Source: Laetiporus sulphureus 93-53
Taxonomy: Eukaryota > Basidiomycota > Agaricomycetes > Polyporales > Laetiporaceae
Reading direction: 5' to 3'
DNA length: 64,000 bases
NCBI RefSeq assembly: GCF_001632365.1
Contig: NW_024468580.1
Span: 62,001 to 126,000 of the forward strand
How positions within the stretch are numbered: the first letter of the stretch is position 1; every line of letters begins with the position of its first letter. Both the position numbers and the translations under genes were made by a program. Positions 1 through 11,735 of the stretch are shown one piece after another. Under the pieces are notes generated by a model. The model was not told where the DNA came from and searched no databases. It was given only the letters and a program-made list of their open reading frames with translations.

Positions 1-1391
1 CATCCTCCCAACGTGTTAAGCATGCTCAACACCAGAAGAGTCAGGAAACTGGCTCCTTCCAACACGTCTCCTCATGCAAGAATGCCTAGAACTTTTCATA
101 CTGCTCCCCCTCGAGCATCAACCCCGCACTGGTCTAGAAGAGCTGAATGTGGCCCTCTGATGCATGCAATACATTCATTCGTGCATCATCCTTCTTCTTT
201 GCCTTCTCATCCTCTGAGCTCTCAGCCTCCTTGAACACTGTCTTACACTCGCACTTTGTGTGGCCCTTCTTGCTGCATCAGTAGCACTGTGGTCTCAGCT
301 TCCATTCATCCTGCCCCTGGCTCTTTGAAGATGCCTTCAGGCTCAGCCTTCCTCCTTCCTGTCCCTTGGCTCTAGCTGTGTATGCTGTCGCTCTAGCTAC
401 TGCATCCAGTGATGCCTCCTTCACATCTGTCTGCCTCATCTCCTCATTGAGTAACTTGGCAACAACATTTTCTGTGATGAGTTGATCAGCTGATAGTGCA
501 TCCAGTGCCATGACAAGTGGCTCGTAGCACTTGCCGAGACCCGAGGTGAGTGTCAAAACAAGATCTTCTTCCGTTACTGAGATATCGACATGGAGGAGAT
601 GTCAGACCTGTGTCTTGACGTGTTCGATCCACGTCGACATCAGCTTCTCACTCCCTTTCACCATCCAATTCATCTTTCTTCACATAACCATTCATGTCGC
701 AAAGCTGTGCACCTGGTGAACCTGCTCCAGGACTTCCCAACAGACTTTGAGGTCCTTACTCATCAGGTGCACAAGCTGCCCATCTGTCACGTGCCTGACT
801 AGCTCTGCTCAGACAATTCCCATGTTTTTCCTTGAGCACTGCTGACACCATTCCTCCTCTCTCATCTCCTTTTCCACCACTGTCTCATCCTTTGAGCCTT
901 TTTCTGGCTGCATGACCAATCACAATCCCTTCCTGACTAACTCAGCCTCCATGCGCATGACCCAGTCTGTGTAGTTGGTCTCATTGAGGACCAGAAACTT
1001 GACAGAGTTTGCTTCATTGACCATTGCCTAGGTGAGTAACGTTGTCGTCATCTAGAGATGGGCTTCAGAGAATAGTGGAGAGATGAAGCAGGTTTGGTAA
1101 GTCATTTGTGTCAAAACCAGAGTCACTAGATGAGATAGCTGACCCAATTTAGGCCTCAGGGACCTGACTAAAGTACATACATATAGAGTGTACAAATAAC
1201 TGCTGTTCAGCGCATCATCTGCTGCTTAAGTATGTACAGCAAGTAGCTACACTGAGCGTACATCACATGCCTCATCCAATTTTCCAGGGTACCACCTTGC
1301 GACATGTTTCAGCTGCCATTCGACCTTCGTCCTCCTGATGTGTTAAGCACGCTCAACACCAGAAGAGTCTGAAAACTGGCTCCTTTCAACA
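1..1391 (-). mobile_element. Ty1/copia-type element relic retaining gag, pol missing
   Basis: A gag reading frame on the minus strand lies between two similar direct repeats at 1-64 and 1328-1391. Read on the minus strand each repeat begins TGTTG(G/A)AAGGAGCC, the sort of TG start expected of an LTR, and at the left copy the preceding minus-strand bases are purine-rich like a polypurine tract. If these are LTR starts, the right one (from 1391 downward) is the 5' LTR and the left one, cut by the window edge, is the 3' LTR. The space between is only large enough for leader and gag, so protease, integrase and RT have been lost. LTR ends and primer-binding site could not be fixed. Confidence 0.6.
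200..1024 (-). pseudogene. copia gag (UBN2-like capsid with CCHC knuckle), broken
   Basis: The capsid/nucleocapsid protein of a Ty1/copia retrotransposon packages element RNA in cytoplasmic particles. The chosen start is the minus-strand ATG at 1024, which opens MVNEANSVKF followed by the typical gag N-terminus motif (N-E-T-N-Y-T-D-W then R-M-E-A). The middle part at 278-556 carries the capsid-like segment with LGKCYEPLVMALDALSADQ. Near 245-290 there is a CCHC zinc knuckle of form C-x2-C-x4-H-x4-C (C-Y-stop-C-S-K-K-G-H-T-K-C-E-C), in which the residue after CY is a TGA stop. Several further stops and frameshifts occur between 600 and 910. A protein-coding role today is unlikely. Confidence 0.75.
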
Positions 1392-1634
1392 GATTGGCCA
1401 TGAATATTTGCACTTATTTGAATCAGCCACCTTTCAGATTTAAACTCCGATTCAAACCCAGTGCTCTATGTATGTGCATTAGCAAAAACAACATTTCTGA
1501 ACTAAAAGCATGATGTTCTGAGACCTCAGAGCCTCAGAAAGAAGATTTTTCAATTTTGGAGGAATGAAATTGGAATTAGCTCAAAGTATTGTGTGCACAA
1601 TGCCAAGCTATAATGTCTATTGTTTGGGCAACTA

Positions 1635-3240
1635 GCTAGTTGCACTAATGACAAACATCATAATATGGTCTTATTTGCACATTGTGGCAACTTAAAGTGT
1701 GGGAATTTAGATGGCTGACATTTTGTAGCCTCAAATCTTCGCTTGTTTGAGCCAGAAAATAATCTACATGTTGTTCTCATTGCAGGGCATGAAGATGTAG
1801 TGTACTATGTATTATCCATGTGATCAAACATTATAAAAAGTCGAAATATGGATGAAAATTTTAATATTTTACCATGATGGCTGAAGACTCAGATTGTCTC
1901 ACCTATTGTGCTTGTATAGATGAAATGTGGATATAGCATTACAAAGTTAAGCATGAGCATGCAGTATACTCTATAATGCATGTTTAGTTATCAAAGTGTC
2001 AACAATGTCTAAGCCTGCTAAGATTTTTCAGTTTAGCCACAGCAGCACTGAGTGTTATTGTAGAAATGCATTGTTGAAGCTGTGCATAAATCATTTATAT
2101 ACTTCAGTATGTTCTATGAAGCCTTTAATCATCTTTCCCTTCTGCTATGCATTTCTCAGACAATAGAAACATATGTAACACCCTCAAGAAACCATCAGCC
2201 ACACTTGAAGCTGTGGCTCAGCCACTAAAGACAAATAAGAGCAATCAATTTTACCACAGTGGCTGAAAACTCAGATTGCTTAAACTATTCTGCTTGTATA
2301 GATGAAATGAAGAAACAGCATATGGAGTGAGTTATGAGGATACAGTATACTCCATTGCACATTGCAAGATTTCAAGTTATCACTGATATCTAAGCATGAA
2401 AAGGGTTTTCACTTTAGTCACAGCAGCTTTGAGTGTGACTGTAAAAATGCATTGTTGAAGCTGTGCACAAACTATTTATATACTCTATTAAGCCTATAGT
2501 CATAATCTCTTTGCTTCTGCACATTTTTCGAGCAACAAAACCATATGTAGCCAGCTTAGAAAGTCATTAGCCACACCAAGAGCTGTGGTATAGCCACCAA
2601 AGCCAAATAAGGCCAATCAATCTACTCTGGTGCAGAAAACTTCAATTGCACCAATAGGACTTGTTTTTGTATGCTCAGAATGAAGAAGTTGAAGTGCAGA
2701 GCAATAAAATGTAGAGATCTCTTCTTATTACTCAAGTAGAGACTATAATAAGTCCGAAAAATGTTGAACCATTCATTGTAGATCATAAAATGGTGAATGC
2801 TGTAGTTTGAACCACTTTGAAGCCATTGAAAGCTGTGGTTTGGATCCCTTTCAAGCCATTGAATACAATGGTTTGAACAGCTTTGAAGTCATCAGCCCTT
2901 CAGGCATTAACTCTAGCAAATTCAGTGCTGTGATTGGCTCTAAATATTGGCACCTGTTTGGATCAGCTGTGTTATGCAAGTTCAACCTCCAGCTTGTATG
3001 TTCATCAGAAAAGATAACAAACAGCAGTAACAATCAAGAGTTATGCAGTAAGAACATTTTGAAGGAATGCCCCTCTCCTAACCTCAACACAGGGGCAGAA
3101 AATGAAATCACTTTGTAATGGTCCACTGTCCCATGCTTTGCTTAAGTATCCCACAGGGACAAAAAAATGCTGCATAGATGCCCTAAGTGTTCAGTCCTGT
3201 ACAAACTCTTTCTTCATACCTCAGAAATCGTAATTTGCCA
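1635..3240 (+). repeat. Dispersed repeat R, left copy (with internal tandem duplication)
   Basis: This AT-rich block recurs inverted at 10862-11735 and in part at 25330-25563 and 30960-31637. Its left edge is near TAGTTGCACTAATGACAAAC and its right edge near CTCAGAAATCGTAA. It is longer than the right copy because a unit of about 385 bp is repeated in tandem: units begin near 1858 and 2250 (both with a TACCA..GTGGCTGAA..ACTCAGATTG-type start) and a third, partial one near 2625. The open frame at 2807-3118 lies wholly inside the repeat, and the right copy has a different open frame at the same place, so I do not call a gene. Confidence 0.75.
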
Positions 3241-3764
3241 ATATTCCTAACTTTTCAGCATTTATAACGAATTAGAAGCAAATTCAGCTAAATCCTGCTA
3301 TGTGCGTGGAAGAACAAGGCATAAAATATCACTTGTGCAGTATGATTTACATTGGTGAGTTTTATTTCACTGCAAGGATTGTTGACATGAACAGTCAAAC
3401 ACAGTACAATGATAGAATTGTTACAGGTAATGCTCAAACATTAGAATACCCTGTGAAGGTGGCACACTGTACTCTCCTCAACAAAGCACATGGTAGATTT
3501 AGCTCTGTAGCAATTTACACTAAACTTTGCTTAATCTGACCTTCAATAATGAAAACACAGTCTGCCACACACCATCATCTTTCAACTATCTTCTTTGCCA
3601 TAATATAATGTCACTCTAAATACAGCTGCTTTTTGAACAATCATACTATCCTTCATCTCTGCCAAAGAGACTGATATTTTATTGTGAGTAATAATATGTA
3701 CCCCTCAATCAATGTGGTGAATATCATGATAAATTTATAAAATCCAATGAAGAATATCAGGACC
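3241..3764. other. AT-rich stretch, no recognised gene
   Basis: Between repeat R and the hAT 3' end. A 79-codon plus-strand open frame (3300-3539) has no recognisable motif and no support. The C-terminal dimerisation end of the hAT transposase may originally have reached into this stretch, but I could not read it. Confidence 0.3.
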
Positions 3765-4672
3765 TCAGAAATTGTTTCTATAGGAAATGGCCCTCTTACC
3801 CAAGTCAAGCACTAACAATAATCTGTGAATAGTGAAAACATTTTCATCAATGATATACGTATCAATTGAGAAGATGTAAGCATCATTATCACCAGTTTTG
3901 TCATAGTACGCTTCGATCTTAGCAAGTTCAGCTTGCAACCCATTTATAAAGTGCACATAGATAGGTTTATGTAGCTTTATGATCCATTGTGCATGTAGAT
4001 CTTCAAGCACAGGTAATGTGAGGTGCAGTGCCAGATGATGCTCTGAAGAGAAGTGTTGTTGGCAGAAATCTGTGATCTAATCATTGATTGTCAATTATTA
4101 TACTATTGACATAAAAGTTGATAAATTGTGAATGTACCTGCAGAATGCATTGAAAGATTTTAATGTATTTCCACTTGTCATCTCTTGGCAGGAGAGCATA
4201 TAACTTTGTAGATGTCCTTATATCCTTTGCAGCTCTGGAGATCTCTGTTATAAACTTATTGACATGCTAAGAACATCATTGAGTAATACAGCACACAAAG
4301 TGCTAAAAAATGCTCACTCATGAAGACCATATACTCAATTGAGCATCATATATGTTGAAGACCATTAAACCTTCATGTCAGTCAGGAGAGTTTTGATGTC
4401 CTTGAATTCGATGCCAGCAGACACTTGAATACCATGGAATTGCTCTTTGTGCTGGCTTGATGAGCTCTCCTGCATACACTTATCAATGTTAACACTTCTT
4501 CATCTAGTTTGCTCTTACCTTAATGGATATTGTGTGTAGCATCACTTCATTGTGAATGTCAGCTGAGGTATCCAGTATATGTGAGTCTGGTTGATCAGGG
4601 TCATAATGTGAAGCTTTGCTTTGAGCTGTGATGACAGCTTGTATTGTGAGATTGATTATGTGTGCAAGGCAG

Positions 4673-4727
4673 CTACAAGTAATTGTAAGAATATCTTTAC
4701 TTATATAGCTCATATGCAAACACCTAC
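4673..4727 (-). other. Intron in hAT transposase (55 nt)
   Basis: GTAGGT donor and TTGTAG acceptor on the minus strand. Removing it joins a split glycine codon and restores the family motif CHIG-CLAHIINL. Confidence 0.75.
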
Positions 4728-5280
4728 CCGATGTGACATTGCTCAGCATTGAACTCAACTCCATGGTTATTGTGAACTATGGAAGTGAATGCTGTCATCA
4801 TTGTCAAATTTGCTCTTGCATTATCACAAGTAATGGTGAAAATCTGTACAATCACTATGAATGTCTTCTTACCAATATCAATCTTTTCATAACGTACCTT
4901 TTTTGTGACACTGACATCGCTAGCAACCTTGTAAAGGGCTTGCTCCAAGCACTTGCCATAGTGTGAACAGTTTATATGCACAAAGCCAATCAGAGCTGCT
5001 TCTAGTGACCAATCATCCAGTAACTTCTCATCTGTCCAATGCACTGTCACAGTGAAATAATCACTGATATTGCTAGCTTGTCAAGCATCACATGTGAGAC
5101 ACACTTTGCCTCTCACACTTGGGCTCTGTCTCGTCATTAGAGCATAGCTATCAGCTAAACAGTGATAGTCTCACCTGCAACTGTTTCTTCAGGTCATGCT
5201 GATACTAGTGAAATAAACTGAAGATCTCTCACTGTGTTGACGTTTACTTTGGAATTTTGACCACTTCCTTGACACATGAA

Positions 5281-6343
5281 CACTGGGTGAAACAATTGAT
5301 AATTTGAGGTGAAAGATGGTAAAGATATTGAAGAAAAAGTTTAAATCTTTTCAGCATCTTTACTGACAATTTGTGATAAAAGAATTCAAAATATTATTAA
5401 CATCTTTTCTTGTTAAAGATGACAAAAAGATTGAAAAAAGATTGAATGACATATCAGCAATCAGTTTTTCAATTATTTTACAATCATTTAGATAAAGTTA
5501 TGATAAAAAGTTTTAAAATCTTTTTTGATTCATTTCTTATCAAAAATAATGCACATATTGTGACCATGTCACATCATTATCATTCTACACTAAGCTAATA
5601 TTAGAATATAAAGGTTGATACTTAGGTCCAAATGTCAGTACTATCTCTTAATGTCTTAGTACTAGCATAGTACTAACCTTCAGACTGTAGTACTAGCATT
5701 TGAACCTTAATACTAGCATAGTACTAATGTTTAGACCTTAGTACTAACATTTAAACCTTAGTACTAGCTCAGTGCTAGCATAGTACTAACCTTTGGACCT
5801 TAGTACTGACCTCCAGAGCTTAGTACTAGCATAGTACCAGCATTCAGGCCTCAGTACTAGCATAATACTAGCCTTCAAACCTTAGTACTAGCTTAGTACT
5901 AGCATAGTACTAGCATTTAAATTTTAGTATTAGCATACTGCTAACATTAAAATTTTACTACTACTCTTCTGACTATAGTACTAGTATAGTGCTAACATGT
6001 GAACCTGAGTATTAACGTCCATATCTTAGTACTAGCTTAGTATATGAAAAGAAGGGTGTGACATAGTCACACTATTTTCATCATCTTTAATAATAAAAAA
6101 AGAGTGAAAACTAATTTTGAAACCTTGCATCATAGTTTCGCATAAAAAATTGTAAAATGATTGAAGAAATGATTATTGATATTACATCCAATCTTCTTTT
6201 GAATTTTTCATCATCTTTCACAATAAAAAATGTTAGAAATATTGTAAATACTTTCATCACAAATTGATAGTGAAGGTGTATAAACATTTTCTTCAATATT
6301 TTTATTACCTTTTACCTTAAATTATTGATTGCTTCATTCAATG
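5281..6343 (+). mobile_element. M element copy A (non-autonomous, long TIRs)
   Basis: Starts CACTGGGTGAAACAATTGAT and ends with the near-inverse, ...CATTCAATG. About 280 bp at each end are inverted copies of each other, with shared blocks such as AATTTGAGGTGAAAGATGG and the TCATCTTT/AAAGATGA motifs. The core (about 5600-6040) is a degenerate minisatellite built on TAGTACTAGC. It carries no coding sequence. It interrupts the hAT gene between the two halves of a conserved block, and the flanking trinucleotides are GAA and AAA (2 of 3 match). Confidence 0.85.
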
Positions 6344-6764
6344 AAAGCAATACTGATCATGTTGAATGTCAGATGTTCAAATACTACAAGCGGCTGATAC
6401 ATCACTTTATGAGATCATGAATAACATTTTATAGAGAGAATATCTGTACCTGATCAGTCTCTATCAGCCATTCAATAGTGGTGGACTTGAATGCTTCATC
6501 TGAATACACAATCATGCACTCAGCTGGCTGACCAACTCAGACATGTCTCTCAAGAGTTTCTTGAGGGATGTGGCTTTCGAGAATCTTCACTTTGCTAGCT
6601 GTGACATCACTTGAGAGCTTGAAGTCAAAATGGTTCTTCTTGCACCACTTATAGTATTTGTGCTAGTGAATGGTGTCATCAAAAATGTGTCACATACTGT
6701 TAATTAAATGGCCCCTTACCTCATGCATTGCTTACAGCAGTTTGCATAAATAATGGCAGTGATG

Positions 6765-6890
6765 TATGTGAGAAGTATGTAGTGGTCTGTTTGGACTTAG
6801 CCAAATTGCCTTCACTGCACCTCAAGCTAGATACGATCTTTTGCCTTGCTCATTGCACATGCTGCTGGCTTTCTCAATTTTGTCTCATTG
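6765..6890 (+). repeat. Short inverted repeat, left member (partner 9475-9592)
   Basis: The core GTGGTCTGTTTGGACTTAGC and about 100 bp around it recur inverted at 9475-9592. The pair encloses the mariner-like transposase and part of the minus-strand gene next to it. Confidence 0.6.
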
Positions 6891-7129
6891 CCCTACACAG
6901 TCATCTTCACTATAGTTAATAGGAGCATCAGTGCTGATGTAAAATGTGCTGCTATTCGATTTTATATCAGACACCTCCTGCCTCTCACAGATATTCTTAG
7001 CTATGTCTGCTTTTCTGAATGAACATTCTGACAAACATGGAAGCTTTACCACCTAACAGGTGATGTCATAAAACAAAGCTCCAATCTATGAGGGTGACCA
7101 TGTAAACTGCACTTTGATGATCTACATTA

Positions 7130-7975
7130 CCTTCTTCGACTCATTCAACACTGCCTGTGTTGGTTTCTCGATGAACAGCTGCACCTCCTTGAGCATAATC
7201 GCTTTCTCTCTGTGCACTTCACCACTATCCATCATGCACTAAAACATGCTGAAACATTTTTGAAGAAGCTGAGATGCCTTGCATCAGAGAGAAATGAGGA
7301 TCTACATGCAGACTTTGTTCATCAGATGACTCAGTATACTTCAGAGCAGCTGGGGTTTATAGATGAGGTATCGAAGAATGAGAGGTCCTTCCATCAATGG
7401 ATGTGTGAACAGTGAGCATCATGCAGAGATGAAAGGTATCTTTATTTGAGGGATACCGACTCACCATGGATGAAATTGCTACTATTGTGGAGGGCTTTAT
7501 GACATGGAGTAGGTTCCTCCACTTCATTGAGCATGAAGTCATATGTCCAATGCAGCTATATGTTATAATTGGCACTAATGATTCAGCTTACAGTTTCCTC
7601 TTTGCTCACCATATCTGGGGAAGCTCAGTATGCTGGTGATGAATAATGCATGCATACATCATGGGGATAAGATTTTAAAGCTTGTAGAACAAGCAGGTGA
7701 CATTCTATTTACTGCTGATGTAATTTTAGCTCATACATATACTGTGGCAGGAGTACAACTTGTTTATTTGCCTCCATACTCACCTTAACCCAATTGAAGA
7801 AGCATTGTCAAAAGGCAAAGGATTCATTCACCACAATGCAGATGTCTTCACATCTGAGGAATCAGATGGTATTGTATATGATATGTATGAAGCGATGAAT
7901 GTAATTACAGTGTCTGATGTGCAAGGCTACATATGACATTCAGATTACTTCTGATTACAATGCTTGATGTTTAGA
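7130..7975 (+). pseudogene. Tc1/mariner-type (DDE_3/IS630-like) transposase, inactive
   Basis: Plus-strand fragments match the basidiomycete mariner-like family: FLDEQLHLLEHNRF, then LKKLRCLASERNE, DFVHQMTQYTSEQLGFIDE (first catalytic Asp), EGFMTWSRFLHFIEHEV, NNACIHHGDKIL, LVYLPPYSP and, after a frameshift near 7785, LNPIEEALSKGKGFI (catalytic Glu). The second catalytic Asp, normally in M-D-N-A-x-I-H-H, is Asn here (AAT, a G-to-A change). Stops after 7414 and the small deletion at LPPYSP break the frame. The N-terminal DNA-binding part is not visible. Confidence 0.75.
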
Positions 7976-7993
7976 CATGATATGATAGAAAAT

Positions 7994-10160
7994 TTACTTT
8001 GCGACAGGAATTGACCACTTTGTGACTGCAGCACGTAATTGTGCAATCTCGCCCTTCTTAAACTCCATCTGTTCAAGCTCTGTCAATTCGATATATTCGA
8101 ATGTATGCATGCTGCAGTAGCCATTCTCGAGTAGACGGGTCTTGACATCACTAGTTAGTGAGTATGCTATGCAAAACTCTTCTGTAGACAACTTCAGGCC
8201 AGGCAAGTGATCAGAAGCTATGAGCATTGCTAGAGCACAAGAGATGGGAGTGGGAATGACTGATGATGACAGATCCATGGAGGATGATTGTGACCGAAAG
8301 ACAGTGAAGAGCTCAGGTGGAAGATTGAAATTTACCGTCAATGATGTGAGTGTGCTGCTAGCACTGCAGGTTTCATTAACTTCAAGCATCATTTCAAGCA
8401 TAAGTGACATTTGACCAAAAGCTCCAGTGGAAACAGTGTTGAACAAATGGCTGTTGGGAGGCTTATCAGTGGTGAAGTCATTTTCTTTGAGCTACTTCAT
8501 GTCAGTGCTTTCATTGTATGAATGGGTTTATGTCAGACATTACTCACCATCGCAGCTGCCCATACCTCAAAGTGTGCATTGCTAAGTTTCAAGTGTGTGC
8601 CATCCTCAGAGTCAGGGAAGCACCAGGAGCTCCTACAGCCTGGTTTGTGGCAGGTCCATTGCGCATGCAGGATTTGGATGTTGTCATTGATAGGCTTGTT
8701 TATGACATTGATATCTGAAGCTTTCGAAGTCTGTGATGCGAAATCAGTGTTTAATAGACATGAGAAAGAGCACAGAGACAAACCTTCATCTTTGCTTTCT
8801 TTATCTTCTTCTTCTTGCTGTTGTTGTCATCATCAGAACATTCACCATTTTCCATGGGAGCGTGAGCATTTCTATATGTCAAGCCTCACTATAAAGCATT
8901 ATAAATAATATTATAAAATCGTGACTTACCTTCCTTGCTTCTAATATGGCATGCACATGGATGGACACATCCTCCTTGATCTTCTGTGCATGAGTCAACA
9001 TCTCTTTGTAATCCTCTGAGGAGAGAAGGGCTAGTGGCTTTGGGGAGATACGTGCGATTGTGAAAAACACCTCGTAGTCTGCTGCAAGGTGATATCAATG
9101 CACACTAGAAGCTGCACTTTCCATGTATCAAATTCCTCCGTGGTGCTTAGCTTCATATATGCATGCTTTCCCTTCTGCTGCTTCACATTCTTCATCATCT
9201 CTTTTGCAGCATACACTTTTTCTGTGAGCAACTAGATTTTGAAGCCTTCACAGGACCTCCAGATGGCTGCTCTGCACTGGATAACTCTGCATTGGTATGG
9301 TGATCATCATCTATTTGTATTGCTTGAGTGCTTATGGCTTCATCATTCTGGGCCTTCTGCACATGAAGATGTCAAAGAGCTTCAGGGACGAGTGGATTCT
9401 CTTGAAAGTCGGAGCTGTTTTTGATGAATTGAGTTACTGCCTGTCATAGAGATTTGCTATCTCAAGATATGTAGGGTACAGAAAACTGAAAGTAAGGCAG
9501 CAAGATGACTGAAGGAAGCCAGCATGCAGCAAGGGCGACACACCATTTGGCTAAGTCCAAACAGACCACTACGTACTTCTCACATGCACATATAATAGTA
9601 TAATTATTACAGTTTTTCTTTTTGTGATACGATGAGAAATTGTCGCAGTTATACAGTATGAAAAGAACAGCACGTACTTGCAAAGTTGACAGCTGTAAAC
9701 GTGCTGTATAGTCTTTTTCAAAGGGTTGCTATGCTCATCCTGTCATGGATCACCAAAGAAATGATTCACGTCAGAGATATCATTGCTGCTCTGCACTTTC
9801 TCCTTTAGCTCAGCAATATGCTGGATGTCGACAAGATGCCATCGGCATCGAAGAAGTCCTTGTCTGTCTCACCTTGTGCATCAAATGGGATGCTCTCTGG
9901 TTCAAAGTCTTAAAATATGAGTATGACAAGGTTAGTAGATCATATGGTGAAGTGAAAGAATGGTGCACCAGTAGCCTTCTTCATCTTCTTTGAGATTGTC
10001 TCATCTTTATCTTCAGACTGATTAACTATTGTGTTCTGTGTGCTCTTCTTCTTATGTTTTCGTGCTGGGCCTGAATGTGCTTCATTCTCGTCAACTTCAT
10101 TGAGTGAGTCATGGCAGCATCAGTCTTGCACATTCGCTTACCTCAGACATAAATGACATT
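7994..10160 (-). pseudogene. Intron-bearing gene of unknown function with SAM-like C-terminus
   Basis: I recognise this as a recurrent Agaricomycete protein family of unknown role, from memory only. On the minus strand the pieces are: an acidic and lysine-rich N-terminal part (about 9760-10120, PARKHKKKSTQNT, ESIPFDAQGETDKDFFDADG); a block at 8930-9231 with KLSTTEEFDTWKVQLLV and, in another frame, YEVFFTIARISPKPLAL; a Lys-rich tract near 8800; a block at 8533-8781 with WTCHKPGCRSSWCF and AHFEVWAAAM; and a C-terminal open frame of 150 codons (7994-8446) with YSLTSDVKTRLLENGYCS, which resembles a SAM-like helical bundle. Clear donors (GTAAGTCACG near 8928) mark introns. The stretch 9475-9700 is foreign-looking and AT-rich. 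Some stops are present, so I list it as probably broken. The link to the adjacent transposon is inference. Confidence 0.5.
9475..9592 (-). repeat. Short inverted repeat, right member (partner 6765-6890)
   Basis: The inverse complement of this stretch shares the GTGGTCTGTTTGGACTTAGC core and then GCATGCTGGCTT-type sequence with 6765-6890. Together they could be the ends of a roughly 2.8-kb element. Confidence 0.6.
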
Positions 10161-10861
10161 GGCCTGATTGTACCAACCAAGGTACGATGCTCTGCATTAT
10201 CCACATCATTGATCTTTGCACTCAGCTTGATCATTCATCTTGGATGATGTGCTGTAGATGTCGTTCCATCTTATACAATGAAATTGAAGTATCACCTCAT
10301 CCACTATGATTAGATATGACATATTAAAAATGTACCTGAGCCTGAAGGCAAGCTCATACCATAAAGTAATGTGCGAGTGGGTGTCAATGGTCAAAATGTG
10401 AAGAGCTAGGGAGCAAAGGAGTGATCAGATGAAAGAGGGAGTCAGCAAAAAGGGGGATGAACCACATAAATATATCCTTGCTCACTGATAATCTTTTGGG
10501 ATAAGTAGGTTGTTCCCATATTTAATTTATGGTTAACGTGCTTTACAGAAGCTCCAAGGAGCATCACCTACAACAAGTACTACTACTACCATATGAACTT
10601 GCTTTGATGTTAGAGCTGATTCACAGATTAAGCAGGCAAGTGGACGAACCTTCTTACATTTCATGTTCATCATGGACACCTTACGTGAGCATGGTGAGGT
10701 CACCAGTGAGATATAACTGTCAGCATAAAAGCAATGCATGGTTGGCTCTCTGACAGCATAAACTGAGCAGGCAGCAAGAGGAGGATCGAGGGCGACTGCA
10801 ATCGATTGCACAGCCTTGAAGACCACCTCATCTATTGACATGTGATGTCCTGGCTGTGAAA
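10161..10861. other. No recognised gene
   Basis: Contains open frames on both strands (for example 102 codons on the minus strand at 10533-10841) with no motif I recognise. It lies between the N-terminus of the unknown gene and repeat R. Confidence 0.3.
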
Positions 10862-11735
10862 GGGTGTTACGATTTCTGAGCTACGAAGAAAGAGTTTGTA
10901 CCGGACTGAGCGCTTAGGGCATCTATGCAGCATTTTTTTGTTCCCCTGGGATACTTAAGCAAAGCGTGGGACAGTGGACCTGTCCTGAGGTTAGGAGAGG
11001 TCCTCTCTTCAAAATTTTCTTACTGGAGAACATCTTGTTCTTACTGCTGTTTTTCTAATAAACATATAAGCCAGAGTTTAAACCTGCATGATGCAGCTGA
11101 TCCAAACAGGTGCAAATATTCAGAGCCAATCACAGCACTGAATTTGCTAGGGTTAATGCCTGAAGGCTTCAAAATGATTCAAACCATGGCATTCAATGGC
11201 TTCAACGCGGTTTAATTCATGGCATTAACCATTTGTGATGTAGAATGAATGACACATTTTTCGGACTTGTTGTAGTCTCTACTTGAGAAATGGATCTTTA
11301 TATTTTATTGCTCTGCACTTCAACTTCTCCATTCTGAGCACACAGAAACAAAAGCTATTGGTGTAATTGAAGTTTTCCACACCAGAGTAGATTGATTGCT
11401 TTATTTGGCTTTGGTGGCTGAGTCACAGCTCTTGGTGTGGCTAATGATTTTCTTGGCTTGCTATATATGTTTTTGTTGCTCAGAAAATGCATAGAAGTAA
11501 AAAGATTATGATTAAAGGCTTAACAGAATATACAAATAGTTTGTGCACAGCTTTACCAATGCATTTTTACAGTAACAATCAAAGCTGCTGTGGTTTAACT
11601 TTTAAAAACTGAAAGTTTCCATGCTTAAATATGATTTATAACTTGAAACCTATCTAAATTCCCACACTTTAAGTTGCCACAATGCGCAAATAAGACCATA
11701 TTATGATGTTTGTCTTTAGTGCAACTGGCTACACC
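10862..11735 (-). repeat. Dispersed repeat R, right copy (inverted)
   Basis: Inverse complement of 1635-3240 but with a single internal unit. Matching landmarks include the TTACGATTTCTGAG edge (10866), the AAAAAAATGCTGCATAGATG block and the outer edge at AAGTTGCCACAATG...GTTTGTC..TAGTGCAACT (11670-11735). Beyond 11735 the similarity stops abruptly. Confidence 0.75.

Larger units (their letters stand above)
3765..6710 (-). pseudogene. hAT-superfamily transposase, split by an M element
   Basis: Cut-and-paste transposase read on the minus strand. N-terminal part (about 6710-6345): YKWCKKNHFDFKL and later YSDEAFK..IEWLIETDQ, as in basidiomycete hAT proteins. After the M insertion (5281-6343) come VKIP, the LTCDA-QASN block near 5080, then LIGFVHIN, ITCDNAR and, across a 55-nt intron (4673-4727), CLAHIINLTIQA, the canonical hAT DDE-domain segments. 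A second intron of 49 nt (4470-4518, GTAAG..CAG) joins HTISIK to ESSSSQHKEQF. The C-terminal part at 3765-4010 has KIEAYYDKTGDNDAYIF. Both introns restore continuous homology, so the spliced gene model is well supported, but stops (for example TCDA followed by a stop where W is usual) make it dead. A BED finger and C-terminal dimerisation domain were not found. Confidence 0.8.

Noticed and set aside
2807..3118. 103-codon frame with a repeated FEAIE/FQAIE/FEVIS pattern
   Set aside because: Within repeat R; the inverted copy at 10862-11735 does not preserve the frame.
5600..6040. TAGTACTA repeats considered as a telomere- or centromere-type satellite
   Set aside because: They are confined between the inverted arms of M elements and do not form a long array.
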